From contig JAFLJY010000006.1 of assembly GCA_022712755.1 (NCBI GenBank), forward strand, positions 1 through 38,481: DNA of 38,481 bases, read 5' to 3'. The position numbers and the translations under genes are program-made. Positions 27,007 through 37,169 of the stretch are shown here, in pieces. The notes below the pieces were generated by a model, which was given only the letters and a program-made list of their open reading frames with translations, did no database searches and was not told the origin of the DNA. Every line of letters begins with the position of its first letter. Positions within the stretch are counted from its first letter, which is position 1. The stretch comes from Gammaproteobacteria bacterium. GTDB taxonomy: Bacteria > Pseudomonadota > Gammaproteobacteria > SZUA-229.

Positions 27007-27150
27007 TCCACAGATGAACACAGATTTTTTTAAAATTGAGACGTTTTCAGCAGCCAAATTTTTTCCATTAGTGTCATCTCGAACTTTCACTTTTTGTACA
27101 AAGGTCTCTTAACATTAAAAAATCTGTGTTCATCTGTGTTTATCTGTGGA
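27007..27150. repeat. Palindromic repeat, TCCACAGATGAACAC family, copy 3
   Basis: TCCACAGATGAACACAGATT at the left and AATCTGTGTTCATCTGTG with TTTATCTGTGGA at the right, separated by about 90 bases of A/T-rich sequence. Same family as 2545-2616 and 3951-4147; between serS and nnr. Confidence 0.8.
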
Positions 27151-27161
27151 TAAACGATTTT

Positions 27162-28451
<1,290 letters not shown>

Positions 28452-28494
28452 CTATAAATTATTATTGATTGGCTTTGAGTAAGCCTTCCATTGG

Positions 28495-28875
28495 TTAAAC
28501 AATCTGTTTAGCAAGAACGGCACCGACCCAGACTGCACCGACGCATAAAATAATACTTAATGAAATATTGGTCATTGCTTTTAGTACATCACCTTGCTCA
28601 AACAACACCAGCGTTTCCAGTGAAAAGGTTGAGAAGGTGGTAAACGAACCTAACATACCTACTAAGATCGCCAGATGCCACTCAGCACTTAAGTTGAATT
28701 TTTCCACTAGAAAAATGGATAGCAGCCCCATTAAAAACGAGCCACTCACATTGACAAACAATGTGCCATAAGGAAACGTTTTACCAACAAATTGATAAAT
28801 CATTGCCTGTGATAAAAAACGCATTACCGCGCCAAATGCACCACCTACTGCAACGAATACCAGCATTTTTAACAT
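28495..28875 (-). CDS. crcB: Fluoride channel CrcB/FluC
   Basis: A 126-residue membrane protein with four predicted helices that exports fluoride as an antiparallel dimer. Family motifs GGAFGAVMRF, PYGTLFVNVSGSFLMG (the conserved Asn) and GMLGSFTTFSTFSLE (the Phe box and central Na+ site) are present. I see no fluoride riboswitch pattern in the 33 bases before the start. It lies between acnB and serS, which are not functionally linked to fluoride. Confidence 0.95.
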   Translation of the reverse strand: MLKMLVFVAVGGAFGAVMRFLSQAMIYQFVGKTFPYGTLFVNVSGSFLMGLLSIFLVEKFNLSAEWHLAILVGMLGSFTTFSTFSLETLVLFEQGDVLKAMTNISLSIILCVGAVWVGAVLAKQIV

Positions 28876-28908
28876 GTTGTTAACTCTGCATTTACTTCGA
28901 CATATCGA

Positions 28909-31521
28909 CTAGATTAGCTCGACTTTTACCTGGTCAGCAATGTCTATGTACTCTGGTAACAAATGGAAGTTGAGATAACGATAAATTTCTGCTGACATCG
29001 GTTCTATCTCTTTAACCCCATCCATGTATTCATCTACACTGGGGATATGCCCCAGAGTCGCTGTTACTGCACTTAATTCTGCCGATGCCAGATAAACATC
29101 TGCACCATCGCCTAAACGGTTTGGGAAGTTTCGGGTTGAAGTGGAAACCACCGTTGCATTATCTGCAACACGAGCCTGGTTGCCCATGCAAAGTGAACAA
29201 CCCGGAATTTCTGTACGTGCGCCGGCACGACCAAAGATGTTGTAATGTCCTTCCTGCATTAACTGACGTTCGTCCATTTTTGTTGGCGGTACAATCCACA
29301 TGCGTGTTGGTAAACTTTTAACTGTTTCCAGTACTTTGCTTGCCGCACGATAATGGCCAATATTGGTCATGCATGAGCCAATAAAGACTTCATCAACATT
29401 TACCCCTGCGACATCGGATAATGTTTTAACATCATCAGGATCATTCGGACACGCCAGTATCGGCTCCTTAATTTCATTCAAATCAATTTCGATAATTTCA
29501 GCATATTCTGCATCGGCATCAGGTGATATTAACTCAGGGTTTTGCAACCACTCCTGCATGGCGACAATACGGCGTTCCAATGTACGTTTGTCTTCATAGC
29601 CATTGGATATCATCCACTTCAATAAAGTAATGTTAGAGTTTATGTATTCAATAATCGGCTCTTTGGCAAGATGTACCGTACAACCATTTGCCGAACGCTC
29701 TGCTGACGCATCCGATAATTCAAATGCCTGCTCGACTTTTAAATTCGGTAGCCCTTCAATTTCCAGCACACGGCCATTGAAAACGTTTTTCTTGCCCTTC
29801 TTCTCAACCGTTAACAGGCCTTTTTGAATCGCCACATAAGGAATGGCGTTAACCAGATCGCGTAAAGTAATACCCGGCTGCATCTCACCCTTAAAACGCA
29901 CTAGTACCGACTCGGGCATATCCAGTGGCATCACACCGAGTGCTGCACCAAATGCAACCAGTCCCGATCCAGCAGGAAAACTAATACCCATTGGAAAACG
30001 GGTATGTGAATCGCCGCCGGTTCCAACGGTATCCGGCAATATCATACGGTTCAGCCACGAATGAATAATGCCATCACCCGGACGCAATGCGACACCGGCG
30101 CGAGTTTGCATAAAATCAGGTAATTCGTGTTGCAGGGTAATATCAACCGGTTTGGGATACGCTGCGGTATGACAGAAACTCTGCATGACCAGGTCAGCAG
30201 AAAAACCTAAACAGGCCAGTTCTTTTAATTCATCACGGGTCATGGCACCGGTGGTGTCCTGCGAACCCACAGTAGTCATTTTTGGCTCACAGTATGTACC
30301 CGGACGAATGCCTTCAACGCCACAGGCACGACCGACAACTTTTTGCGCCAGGGTAAAACCTTTTCCAGTATCACTGCCAACCTGCGGTTTCAGGAATACA
30401 TCAGATACGTCCTCATTTAAAAAACTGCGAGCACGATCAGTCAAACCACGACCGATGATTAAGGGAATACGACCGTTGGCACGAACTTCATCCGCCATGG
30501 TAGCCGGGTTCAAACAAAACTTGCAAATCTCTTCACCGGCTTCATTAACAATCAGACCTTCATAAGGGCGAATGGTAATAACATCACCGGTTTCCATTGC
30601 AGACACATCACACTCTATCGGTAATGCACCTGAATCTTCTGCCGTGTTAAAAAATATTGGCGCAATTTTACCGCCTAAAACAACACCGCCTTGACGCTTG
30701 TTTGGCACAAATGGAATATCTTCTCCCATATGCCATAACACGGAATTTATTGCTGATTTACGCGAAGAACCGGTACCTACAACATCACCTACATAAGCAA
30801 TGGTATGACCTTTTTCTTTTAAAGTTGTTATGGTTTCTAAAGGTTTATCCATGGTATTGATCAACATAGATTTGGCGTGTAATGGAATATCCGGGCGGCT
30901 CCAGGCTTCAGTCGCAGGGGACAAATCATCAGTATTAGTTTCGCCAGGTACTTTATAAACCGTGACTGTAATTTCTTCGGCAAGTGCGGGTTTGGAAGTA
31001 AACCACTGGGCATCTGCCCATGAACGAATCACACGCGCAGCAGCGTCAGCGGAGCGTTTGGTTTTAGATTTTTCGGCCACATCGTGAAAGGAATCATAGA
31101 TGAGTAATGTGTGTGATAACGCCGTTGCTGCTGCATCGGCCACCCCATCGGCAATAGTTTCATTATCAAGCAAGTCGATCAGCGGCTGAATGTTATAACC
31201 GCCTAACATGGTGCCCAGTATTTCAGTAGCACGAACCGGACTAATCAAATCACATGTACAATCGCCTTTAGCAACATCTGCTAAAAATGCCGCTTTGACG
31301 TAAGCTGCCTGATCAACACCCGGCGGAATCCGGTTCACCAATAAATCCATTAAGAATTTACCTTCACCAGCAGCACTTTCACCTGCAGGCGCGTCATTAG
31401 TACGTGCAACCTTAATCAATTCAACCAGCTCAGCAACCTGATTGGCATCAAGTGCTAACGGTGGTAAACCGTCTTCTTCGCGTTGGGCTACATGTTGACG
31501 ATAAGACTCAAGCACAGGCAT
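28909..31521 (-). CDS. acnB: Aconitate hydratase B
   Basis: An 870-residue AcnB-type aconitase converting citrate to isocitrate in the TCA cycle. The N-terminal HEAT-like domain ([35 protein letters not shown]) and swivel domain precede the catalytic domains; Fe-S ligands occur in [11 protein letters not shown] and [12 protein letters not shown] near residues 705 and 765. The C-terminus [17 protein letters not shown] is typical. Its start is about 50 bases from a long heptamer array that separates it from iscU. Confidence 0.98.
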   Translation of the reverse strand: MPVLESYRQHVAQREEDGLPPLALDANQVAELVELIKVARTNDAPAGESAAGEGKFLMDLLVNRIPPGVDQAAYVKAAFLADVAKGDCTCDLISPVRATEILGTMLGGYNIQPLIDLLDNETIADGVADAAATALSHTLLIYDSFHDVAEKSKTKRSADAAARVIRSWADAQWFTSKPALAEEITVTVYKVPGETNTDDLSPATEAWSRPDIPLHAKSMLINTMDKPLETITTLKEKGHTIAYVGDVVGTGSSRKSAINSVLWHMGEDIPFVPNKRQGGVVLGGKIAPIFFNTAEDSGALPIECDVSAMETGDVITIRPYEGLIVNEAGEEICKFCLNPATMADEVRANGRIPLIIGRGLTDRARSFLNEDVSDVFLKPQVGSDTGKGFTLAQKVVGRACGVEGIRPGTYCEPKMTTVGSQDTTGAMTRDELKELACLGFSADLVMQSFCHTAAYPKPVDITLQHELPDFMQTRAGVALRPGDGIIHSWLNRMILPDTVGTGGDSHTRFPMGISFPAGSGLVAFGAALGVMPLDMPESVLVRFKGEMQPGITLRDLVNAIPYVAIQKGLLTVEKKGKKNVFNGRVLEIEGLPNLKVEQAFELSDASAERSANGCTVHLAKEPIIEYINSNITLLKWMISNGYEDKRTLERRIVAMQEWLQNPELISPDADAEYAEIIEIDLNEIKEPILACPNDPDDVKTLSDVAGVNVDEVFIGSCMTNIGHYRAASKVLETVKSLPTRMWIVPPTKMDERQLMQEGHYNIFGRAGARTEIPGCSLCMGNQARVADNATVVSTSTRNFPNRLGDGADVYLASAELSAVTATLGHIPSVDEYMDGVKEIEPMSAEIYRYLNFHLLPEYIDIADQVKVELI

Positions 31522-31573
31522 TCCTCAATTAATAATAAAGGCGCGTATTATACCTGAAGAGCTTGTGTTATGG

Positions 31574-31674
31574 GTTGTAAGTTGTAAGTTGTAAGTTGTA
31601 AGTTGTAAGTTGTAAGTTGTAAGTTGTAAGTTGTAAGTTGTAAGTTGTAAGTTGTAAGTTGTAAGTTGTAAGTT
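31574..31674. repeat. Heptamer tandem array (GTTGTAA), about 14 copies
   Basis: A run of GTTGTAA units lasts 101 bases without a break and ends GTAAGTTTTAGG. It lies between iscU and acnB, about 50 bases before the acnB start. The unit reads TTACAAC on the transcribed strand. Degenerate relatives (AACTTATA, AACTTAAA, AACTTACAAC) occur near 1155, 10080, 12690, 20560, 31690, 33870 and 33990. Copy number is likely to vary. Confidence 0.95.
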
Positions 31675-31707
31675 TTAGGTTTTTGCTTATAACTTAAAAC
31701 TTAAATA

Positions 31708-32085
31708 TCATGCATTTTTCTTTCTGTAATCATCTATCGCAGCATTGATGGCATCTTCAGCCAGAACCGAACAATGGATTTTTACCGGCGGCAATGCCAA
31801 CTCTTCAGCAATCTGCGTATTTTTAATGGCTTTTGCTTCATCTAAAGTTTTACCTTTTACCCATTCAGTTAAAAGCGAACTGGAAGCAATCGCACTACCG
31901 CAGCCATACGTTTTAAATACCGCGTCTTCGATAACACCGTTGCTGTCAACTTTAATTTGCAGCTTCATCACATCACCACAGGCAGGCGCACCGACCATGC
32001 CGGTACCAATATTATCATCGTTCTTGAAGCTACCTACATTTCTTGGATTCTCGTAGTGATCTAGAACTTTTTCACCGTATGCCAT
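31708..32085 (-). CDS. iscU: Iron-sulfur cluster scaffold IscU
   Basis: A 125-residue scaffold on which Fe-S clusters are built. The three conserved cysteines are C36 (GAPACGDVMKLQI), C62 (KTYGCGSAIASSS) and C105 (LPPVKIHCSVL, the LPPVK HscA-binding motif), with D38. So it is a functional IscU, not SufU. It starts five bases after iscR ends, yet no iscS lies between them, and iscA, hscB, hscA and fdx do not follow. Confidence 0.97.
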   Translation of the reverse strand: MAYGEKVLDHYENPRNVGSFKNDDNIGTGMVGAPACGDVMKLQIKVDSNGVIEDAVFKTYGCGSAIASSSLLTEWVKGKTLDEAKAIKNTQIAEELALPPVKIHCSVLAEDAINAAIDDYRKKNA

Positions 32086-32090
32086 AACCT

Positions 32091-32639
32091 TTACCTCGCA
32101 AACACTTTGTTAACCAGCACATTACTATGCTGTTTTTTATCATTATCAAACACGCCCTTATTAATGGCAGCAGCCTGTTTTTTAGCCAATATAAATCGCC
32201 CGATCATTTTATCGCGCTGCATGGACAGTTCTGGAATACCTGGGCGCTCAACAAATTGCGCCAGGGTAATGCCCGATAAAAAATCATGTAATCTATTACT
32301 TAAGTTCGACCACAATTCATGGGTTAAACACTTGTCTCCGCCCTGGCAATTTCCTTCACCTTTGCAGCGGGTAACATCAACGGTTTCATCAACAGAGCAA
32401 ATAATCTCAGCAATACTAATCTCAGCGGCAGGACGCGCCAAACGATAGCCGCCACCGGGGCCCCGCACACCTTTGACCAGACCACTTTTACGCAGGCAGG
32501 CAAAAAGCTGTTCCAGATACGATAAAGAAATGCCCTGACACTGCGAAATATCCGCCAGTGTCACCGGCCCCGCCTTATCATGTATCGCAAGATCTAACAT
32601 GGCCGTTACGCTGTAACGCCCTTTGGTTGATAAACGCAT
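32091..32639 (-). CDS. iscR: Fe-S cluster regulator IscR
   Basis: A 182-residue Rrf2-family regulator. Winged helix-turn-helix at about residues 1-75 ([44 protein letters not shown]) and cluster ligands C92, C98, C104 and H107 in [19 protein letters not shown]. With a cluster bound, IscR represses type 1 sites; without, it acts on type 2 sites. Two type 1-like boxes lie in its own promoter, so autorepression is expected. It is first of an iscR-iscU pair. Confidence 0.97.
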   Translation of the reverse strand: MRLSTKGRYSVTAMLDLAIHDKAGPVTLADISQCQGISLSYLEQLFACLRKSGLVKGVRGPGGGYRLARPAAEISIAEIICSVDETVDVTRCKGEGNCQGGDKCLTHELWSNLSNRLHDFLSGITLAQFVERPGIPELSMQRDKMIGRFILAKKQAAAINKGVFDNDKKQHSNVLVNKVFAR

Positions 32640-32653
32640 AAAAAAACCTCGGT

Positions 32654-32678
32654 ATTCCCGACTAATTTAGTAGGTTAA
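32654..32678 (-). promoter_or_regulatory. IscR type 1-like box, start-proximal
   Basis: On the minus strand the 25-bp stretch includes CCTACTAAATTAGTCGGG and matches ATASYYGACTRWWWYAGTCRR in the ACT-R-www-Y-AGTC core with a few changes at the ends. It lies between the -10 and the iscR start. Confidence 0.65.
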
Positions 32679-32710
32679 TCTTACTAATACCTAGTAAAAC
32701 AGTCAAGTAT
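32678..32710 (-). promoter_or_regulatory. iscR promoter overlapped by a second IscR type 1-like box
   Basis: -35 TTGACT (complement of 32701-32706), spacer of 17 bases and -10 TAAGAT (complement of 32678-32683). The stretch 32687-32710 (AATACTTGACTGTTTTACTA followed by GGTAT) resembles the IscR type 1 site but is one base shorter than the consensus. Placement of boxes at -35/-10 fits repression of the operon by holo-IscR. Confidence 0.7.
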
Positions 32711-33227
32711 TATGAGAACAAACAAAACAACCTTGCTGGAACACAAAATTTTTATAACCCCCAGTCCAACCACCTATTCATGACAATCTAATCAGTTACA
32801 GATAGTTAACCGACTCCAGTCACCACGATGCGTGACCAATTAAGCAGGCAGGCAATCATATATGCGTAACCAAAAAAAATATGTAGGTATTAACAAAAAA
32901 TCAAAGGCGGTATGACCCTGATAGGTAAGATCATCAGAGATGCCTGGGTGTTTTGAGTACTTGCCGAAACAGAAACCTGTGAAGGCTGAAATACAGCTGA
33001 AATTGACGCTTTGTTACAAATAGCTAATATCGAATGGGATAAATATGGCTGCATGGTCAGCCAGTTACCAGAAGAATTAGCAAAACGTCACCATACAATC
33101 CACACGCAAGCCATACAAAAGGCAAAAGCGACAGGCTGATCAGGAATATTAGACGATGAATACTAGAGAAAATTCCTGAAAAAATAAAAACCAGGAATCA
33201 AGCCTGCCTCTCCGCCATCAGTCTTTA
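32711..33227. other. Intergenic region with decayed gene, upstream of iscR
   Basis: Apart from the pseudogene at 32912-33139 nothing supported is visible. An imperfect hairpin, CAGGAAT against ATTCCTG, lies at about 33141-33178, just after the pseudogene, and may be its old terminator. Confidence 0.5.
32912..33139 (+). pseudogene. Decayed small gene with two in-frame TGA codons
   Basis: Reading from ATG at 32912 with AAAGGCGG just upstream, the frame gives MTLIGKIIRDAWVF, TGA (32954-32956), VLAETETCEG, TGA (32987-32989), then NTAEIDALLQIANIEWDKYG and CMVSQLPEELAKRHHTIHTQ before the final TGA. The rest of the frame is protein-like. Both stops differ by one base from a sense codon (GGA or TGG), so this looks like a recently inactivated gene of about 75 codons. 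Family not recognised. Reading TGA as selenocysteine or Trp is not supported by anything here. Confidence 0.55.
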
Positions 33228-33385
33228 GGGCATCTCTAATAATTCTGTTTGAGCATATTTGTACTTGGCAGGCTCAAGAACAAGGCGAAGATCGCAGCAA
33301 ATAGTGGGCTATTTGCAAGGTTTTCAACGAAGTTATTGAGTCTACCATGTGCGAAGATGCCAATCATGAATTTTTAGAGATGCCC
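33228..33385. mobile_element. MITE-like element, 158 bp, TTTA target duplication
   Basis: Terminal inverted repeats GGGCATCTCTAATAATTC and GAATTTTTAGAGATGCCC (one mismatch in 18) are flanked by TTTA at 33224-33227 and 33386-33389. The interior has no open frame. The element ends inside the 3' part of the membrane-protein gene at 33374-33724. Related ends occur at 23043-23111. The transposase is not in this window. Confidence 0.75.
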
Positions 33386-33724
33386 TTTAGCGGAATTCTT
33401 TTTTTCATGTTTGTCTGAAGATGATTTATTTGGCCACATCAACTGGCGAAGATGATGTCGTCGAAAAATAGTAGAGACCATCTCATATACCACAGAAACC
33501 AACAAAGCAAAAACAATAGAAAGAACGAGATAGTGTGCCTTCCAGATGAAAACATAGGATGCACGTAAATAACCTGCCGATAACATATCAAATGCCAACT
33601 GAAAATTTTCCAGCATAGAGCCTAATTCCTCAGGCACCATAACACCCAGGGCGACAGGGTGCTTATCGATAACGAACCATAACACCCAGCCAATAACAAA
33701 AATAATAATTGAAAAATTAAACAT
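33374..33724 (-). CDS. Small membrane protein with C-terminus remade by a MITE
   Basis: 116 residues: a hydrophobic N-terminus (MFNFSIIIFVIGWVLWFVID), a polar middle with VPEELGSMLENFQLAFDMLSAGY, a second membrane segment (HYLVLSIVFALLVSVVYEM) and a basic tail ending KKNSAKGHL. The last four codons and stop lie in or at the edge of the MITE, so the original tail is lost or altered. I do not recognise the family. It stands alone between the MITE and the ABC exporter. Confidence 0.55.
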   Translation of the reverse strand: MFNFSIIIFVIGWVLWFVIDKHPVALGVMVPEELGSMLENFQLAFDMLSAGYLRASYVFIWKAHYLVLSIVFALLVSVVYEMVSTIFRRHHLRQLMWPNKSSSDKHEKKNSAKGHL

Positions 33725-34116
33725 AAAAAGTCATTACAATAAAGTAAAACCATTCGAGTATAAAGATAACATCCTTTTATCTAATGTGTAGTAGCTCAAA
33801 CTCAACCTGACAAAGCCTGCCTGATTTACTCATAGGGTTAATGGCTGAATTCGGTCAGAAATGGAAGTTATAAGTTGTATGTATTAAGTTTCTTATCTGT
33901 GGTTAAAATAAGCTTTTGTTTTTTTAGCACTATTCGTGGAGCAGTGGCATACGGACGTGTCGTTTTCGAACAAAAGGATGGAATAACGTTTATAACTTAT
34001 AACTTATAACTTAAAACATACAACTTATAACTTCCATTAAGTGTCGTTAACAGCCATCCCATAGCCGACACTGCCTGTCAGATAAAACGCAGGCTTATAC
34101 ACCAAATGTCCGGCAG
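33725..34116. other. Intergenic region with decayed repeats
   Basis: Holds a diverged copy of the GTGGCAC...AAAGGATGGA unit (33943-33986, compare 4033-4075) and short runs of AACTTATA/AACTTAAA heptamers (33988-34030, and the inverse at 33868-33890). No gene supported. Confidence 0.6.
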
Positions 34117-34884
34117 TTACTGCTTCAAACGATACCCGGTTTTAAACATCCAGCCGACAATCATCAAACAAATTGCTAAAAACAGTAATATCACAGCAAG
34201 GCTGATACCGACACTCACATCAGCCACTTCAAAAAAACTCCAGCGAAATCCACTGATCAGATAAACCACAGGATTAAACAGCGTGACAGTTTGCCAGGCA
34301 GGCGGCAACATACTTACCGAGTAAAAAGTGCCTCCCAGAAAAACCAGCGGCGTGATAACCAGCATCGGGATGAGCTGTAGTTTTTCAAAGTTATTCGCCC
34401 ATAAGCCGATGATAAATCCAAAAAGGCTGAAAGTTATGCAGGTGAGTATTAAAAAACTCAGCATCCAAATCGGGTGTGCAATTTCCAGAGGCACAAAGAA
34501 TCCAGCTGTTCCAAGTATTATAAAACCAATGATAAGTGATTTTGTTGCCGCTGCACCAACATAACCGATAAGAATTTCCATATAAGAGATTGGTGCTGAC
34601 ATGACTTCATAGATGGTACCGGTAAACTTGGGAAAGAAGATTCCAAACGAGGCATTAGCGATACTTTGCGTTAACAGTGCCAGCATCAACAGTCCGGGCA
34701 CGATGAATGTACCATAAGGCACACCTTCAATTTCCTGGATGCGCGAGCCGATCGCGGCGCCAAATACCACAAAATATAACGCTGTTGATATAACAGGTGA
34801 GATGAAACTTTGCAGCATGGTTTCCCATGCGCGTAGCATCTCATATTTATAGATAACTTTGATCGCCTGTATATTGATGCTCAT
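34117..34884 (-). CDS. ABC-2 type transporter permease
   Basis: A 255-residue inner-membrane permease with about six membrane segments, of the YadH/NodJ type. [21 protein letters not shown] and the later [36 protein letters not shown] are the ABC2 signature region. The start overlaps the stop of the ATPase gene by four bases (ATGA), so the two form one exporter. Substrate unknown; homologues export lipids, polysaccharides or drugs. Confidence 0.92.
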   Translation of the reverse strand: MSINIQAIKVIYKYEMLRAWETMLQSFISPVISTALYFVVFGAAIGSRIQEIEGVPYGTFIVPGLLMLALLTQSIANASFGIFFPKFTGTIYEVMSAPISYMEILIGYVGAAATKSLIIGFIILGTAGFFVPLEIAHPIWMLSFLILTCITFSLFGFIIGLWANNFEKLQLIPMLVITPLVFLGGTFYSVSMLPPAWQTVTLFNPVVYLISGFRWSFFEVADVSVGISLAVILLFLAICLMIVGWMFKTGYRLKQ

Positions 34885-35807
34885 GATTTTTTCTTAACCA
34901 GACTAACAAATATTTCTTCCAGAGAACTTTGCGATGTATTTATATCTTTCAAAGACAAACCCGCCTGTTTAACCGCATCCATCAAACCTGATATATCGAT
35001 ATCAGAATTGAGCGGATCGTAGGTGTAGGTCAGTTGACCACCTGCACCCGATAATTCCAGCGACCAGCTTGATAGAGAGTCGGGTATAGCTGAAATAGTG
35101 TTTTTTAGCTCAATGCTTATCTGTTTTTTACCCAGCTTATGCATTATGCTCTGCTTATTATCAATCAACAATAATTCACCATTACTGATCACACCAACAC
35201 GATCAGCAATCTCTTCGGCTTCCTCAATATAGTGAGTAGTGAGAATAATAGTAACACCTGATTCACGCAGTTTTTTTACCAGTGCCCACATATCTTTGCG
35301 TAGCTCAACATCAACACCGGCCGTAGGCTCATCCAGAAACAGAATATCCGGTTCATGCGCGAGTGCCTTAGCAATGAGTACTCGTCGTTTCATGCCACCT
35401 GAAAGTGCGAGTATCTCGCTATTTCGTTTATCCCAGAGAGACAGATCATTTAGTAACTGTTCAAGATACGCAGAATTCGGTTTTTTACCAAACAGGCCGC
35501 GACTAAAACTGAGTGTGTTGATGACCTTGTCAAATGCGCCCAACGTCAACTCCTGAGGAACCAGACCGATAGTGCTCCGCGTTTTACGAAATTCTGTAAC
35601 ATTATCAAACCCATCAACTGTCACCGAACCTGCAGTGGCTTTAACCAGTCCGCAGATAATCGAAATCAGTGTAGTCTTGCCCGCACCATTAGGACCCAGC
35701 AACGCCAGAATTTCGCCCCGTTTGATCTCCAGGCTTAAATTTTTCAGCGCCTGGTGACCGCTAGCATAAGTCTTGGATAGATTTGATATTGAAACGATTG
35801 TTTGCAT
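34881..35807 (-). CDS. ABC transporter ATP-binding protein (YadG-like)
   Basis: A 308-residue ATPase. Walker [10 protein letters not shown] at about residues 39-47, signature ALSGGMKRR, Walker [13 protein letters not shown] and the switch His in [16 protein letters not shown]-terminal extension of about 80 residues after the core is common in ABC-2 exporter ATPases. First gene of the two-gene unit with the permease; partner of no other gene seen here. Confidence 0.94.
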   Translation of the reverse strand: MQTIVSISNLSKTYASGHQALKNLSLEIKRGEILALLGPNGAGKTTLISIICGLVKATAGSVTVDGFDNVTEFRKTRSTIGLVPQELTLGAFDKVINTLSFSRGLFGKKPNSAYLEQLLNDLSLWDKRNSEILALSGGMKRRVLIAKALAHEPDILFLDEPTAGVDVELRKDMWALVKKLRESGVTIILTTHYIEEAEEIADRVGVISNGELLLIDNKQSIMHKLGKKQISIELKNTISAIPDSLSSWSLELSGAGGQLTYTYDPLNSDIDISGLMDAVKQAGLSLKDINTSQSSLEEIFVSLVKKKS

Positions 35808-35861
35808 ATTTATTGTGCTTCAGCCGGAAATACTCATCATCAGTAATGCCACCATTTTTCT

Positions 35862-35907
35862 CCAACATAAGGGGTCAGCCAACATAAGGGGTCCAACATA
35901 AGGGGTC
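35862..35907. repeat. Three direct copies of CCAACATAAGGGGTC
   Basis: Copies at 35862-35876, 35879-35893 and 35893-35907, the last overlapping the second by one base and the stop region of the RAYT gene. The AAGGGGTCAG motif is often found at RAYT ends; the copies may be traces of repeated insertion or slippage at this end. Confidence 0.8.
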
Positions 35908-36940
35908 AGGATGCTTGCTTCATAATACTCTTTATCGTCTTATTAATTATAGACGAAAAGTATTTATCTTCTCTTTTTTTCTTTCTGACCTGATGAGTAA
36001 TAAAACTAACAGAGCCAGCATGGCTAAGTTTAAATAATTCCGCTATATCCTTGAGTTTTTCACCGGCTAATTCCTGACATAAATACATCGCGATTTTACG
36101 TGCATCATTTCCCTTTTGCGGCCCTTTAACGACTGCTGTCAGTTGGTCAGGTGTTGTGTTCCAAAGGCTGGCGACACCTTTAACAATAGTTTGCTTCGAA
36201 ATACCATGTAAAACAACCTGGCCTTTCTCTTCCGCTTCCAGCTCCGGAAGCAATTCGTCATATACCCATGCCTTAAAATTATTATCCCCAATAATTGCCA
36301 CCATATTGGCACGTTGATAATATCGCGCTGTTTCCTCATCCACACCATTTAACACATAGCTAGCGTAGCCTTTATATCGTTGCCTGCTCCCAAGCATCTG
36401 ATAAGTCATTTCCCGAAAAAGCCAGTTTGGCGCCTTCGCTTTGGCGATATAAGCTGGATAACTAGACCACTGATATTTTTGTAAATCACGTACTATCGGC
36501 TTCTTCATATCAACAGGGTTACGATGTATATATCGTGACAGCTGTAACAAATAAGCGTCTTTATCCACTAAAATTGCTTTGTACCTGCCCCGAAATAGTG
36601 GGCCATCCGTTTTTTTAAGCCGATTGTACCGCTGAGTATAAACACCATTAATATGACGCATGATTCGCCCCAGGTTGGCATGAGGAGTTTCCAGCAATAA
36701 ATGGTAATGATTCCCCATCAGACAGTATGCGTGTATCACACAGTGAAAACGCTGATGCACCTCTGCCAGGGTATCCAGAAATGCTTGATAATACCGCTCA
36801 TCACGAAATATCATCTGTCGTCCCCGACCTCGGTTCATCACATGGTAAAAAGCGCTTTCATATTCAATTCGTTGTGGTCTAGGCATAGTTAAAGCTTAGA
36901 TGAAAAAGTATTATGAAGCAAGTGACTTGACCCCCTATGC
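35896..36940 (-). mobile_element. RAYT element with terminal inverted repeats
   Basis: CTTGCTTCATAATACT at 35914-35929 and its exact inverse at 36907-36922 are 16-bp perfect repeats; matched, slightly diverged sequence (CATAAGGGGTCAGG against CATAGGGGGTCAAG) extends each to about 33 bp. The left repeat lies within the 3' end of the transposase gene. A full-length transposase lies between them, so the element may be active. Confidence 0.7.
35906..36886 (-). CDS. REP-associated tyrosine transposase (RAYT, Y1 family)
   Basis: A 326-residue transposase. The N-terminal Y1 domain (about 1-150) has the HUH motif in CLMGNHYHLLLE and the likely catalytic Tyr in LLQLSRYIHRNPVDMKKP. The start MPRPQRIEYESAFYHVMNRGRGRQ is typical of RAYT proteins. 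The C-terminal part (about 200-310) resembles a DnaA-like helix-turn-helix, KGNDARKIAMYLCQELAG and SHAGSVSFITHQVRKK. RAYTs are single-copy, domesticated relatives of IS200/IS605 thought to move REP palindromes. The frame is intact. Confidence 0.93.
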   Translation of the reverse strand: MPRPQRIEYESAFYHVMNRGRGRQMIFRDERYYQAFLDTLAEVHQRFHCVIHAYCLMGNHYHLLLETPHANLGRIMRHINGVYTQRYNRLKKTDGPLFRGRYKAILVDKDAYLLQLSRYIHRNPVDMKKPIVRDLQKYQWSSYPAYIAKAKAPNWLFREMTYQMLGSRQRYKGYASYVLNGVDEETARYYQRANMVAIIGDNNFKAWVYDELLPELEAEEKGQVVLHGISKQTIVKGVASLWNTTPDQLTAVVKGPQKGNDARKIAMYLCQELAGEKLKDIAELFKLSHAGSVSFITHQVRKKKREDKYFSSIINKTIKSIMKQAS

Positions 36941-37010
36941 CTAAAAAATTGACAGTGCCGCATTGTTTATGCAGTGGGTTTTTCACAAAAAAAATGGCCC
37001 GATAAGGGAT

Positions 37011-37040
37011 TGTTTTAAATATAACAGGTGCAGTTATAAT
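37011..37040 (+). promoter_or_regulatory. Candidate promoter of the PMT-like gene
   Basis: TATAAT at 37035-37040 with TGTTTT (37011-37016) 18 bases before it. An imperfect inverted repeat, CTGCA...TGCAG, overlaps the expected start of transcription at about 37043-37065. A/T-rich context makes this tentative. Confidence 0.4.
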
Positions 37041-37169
37041 TACTGCAGTGTGATATTTTAGTGCAGCAACATAAAAAAACAAGTACAGTAGTCAAGTCGT
37101 ACCAACCAATTATGGCAATGCACAAGGCGCAGCAAGCAGGTTTGACGCCACAGGTAACGGAGGATGCTT

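Noticed and set aside
31574-31674. CRISPR array
   Set aside because: Units are seven bases in direct tandem with no spacers, so it is a simple tandem repeat.
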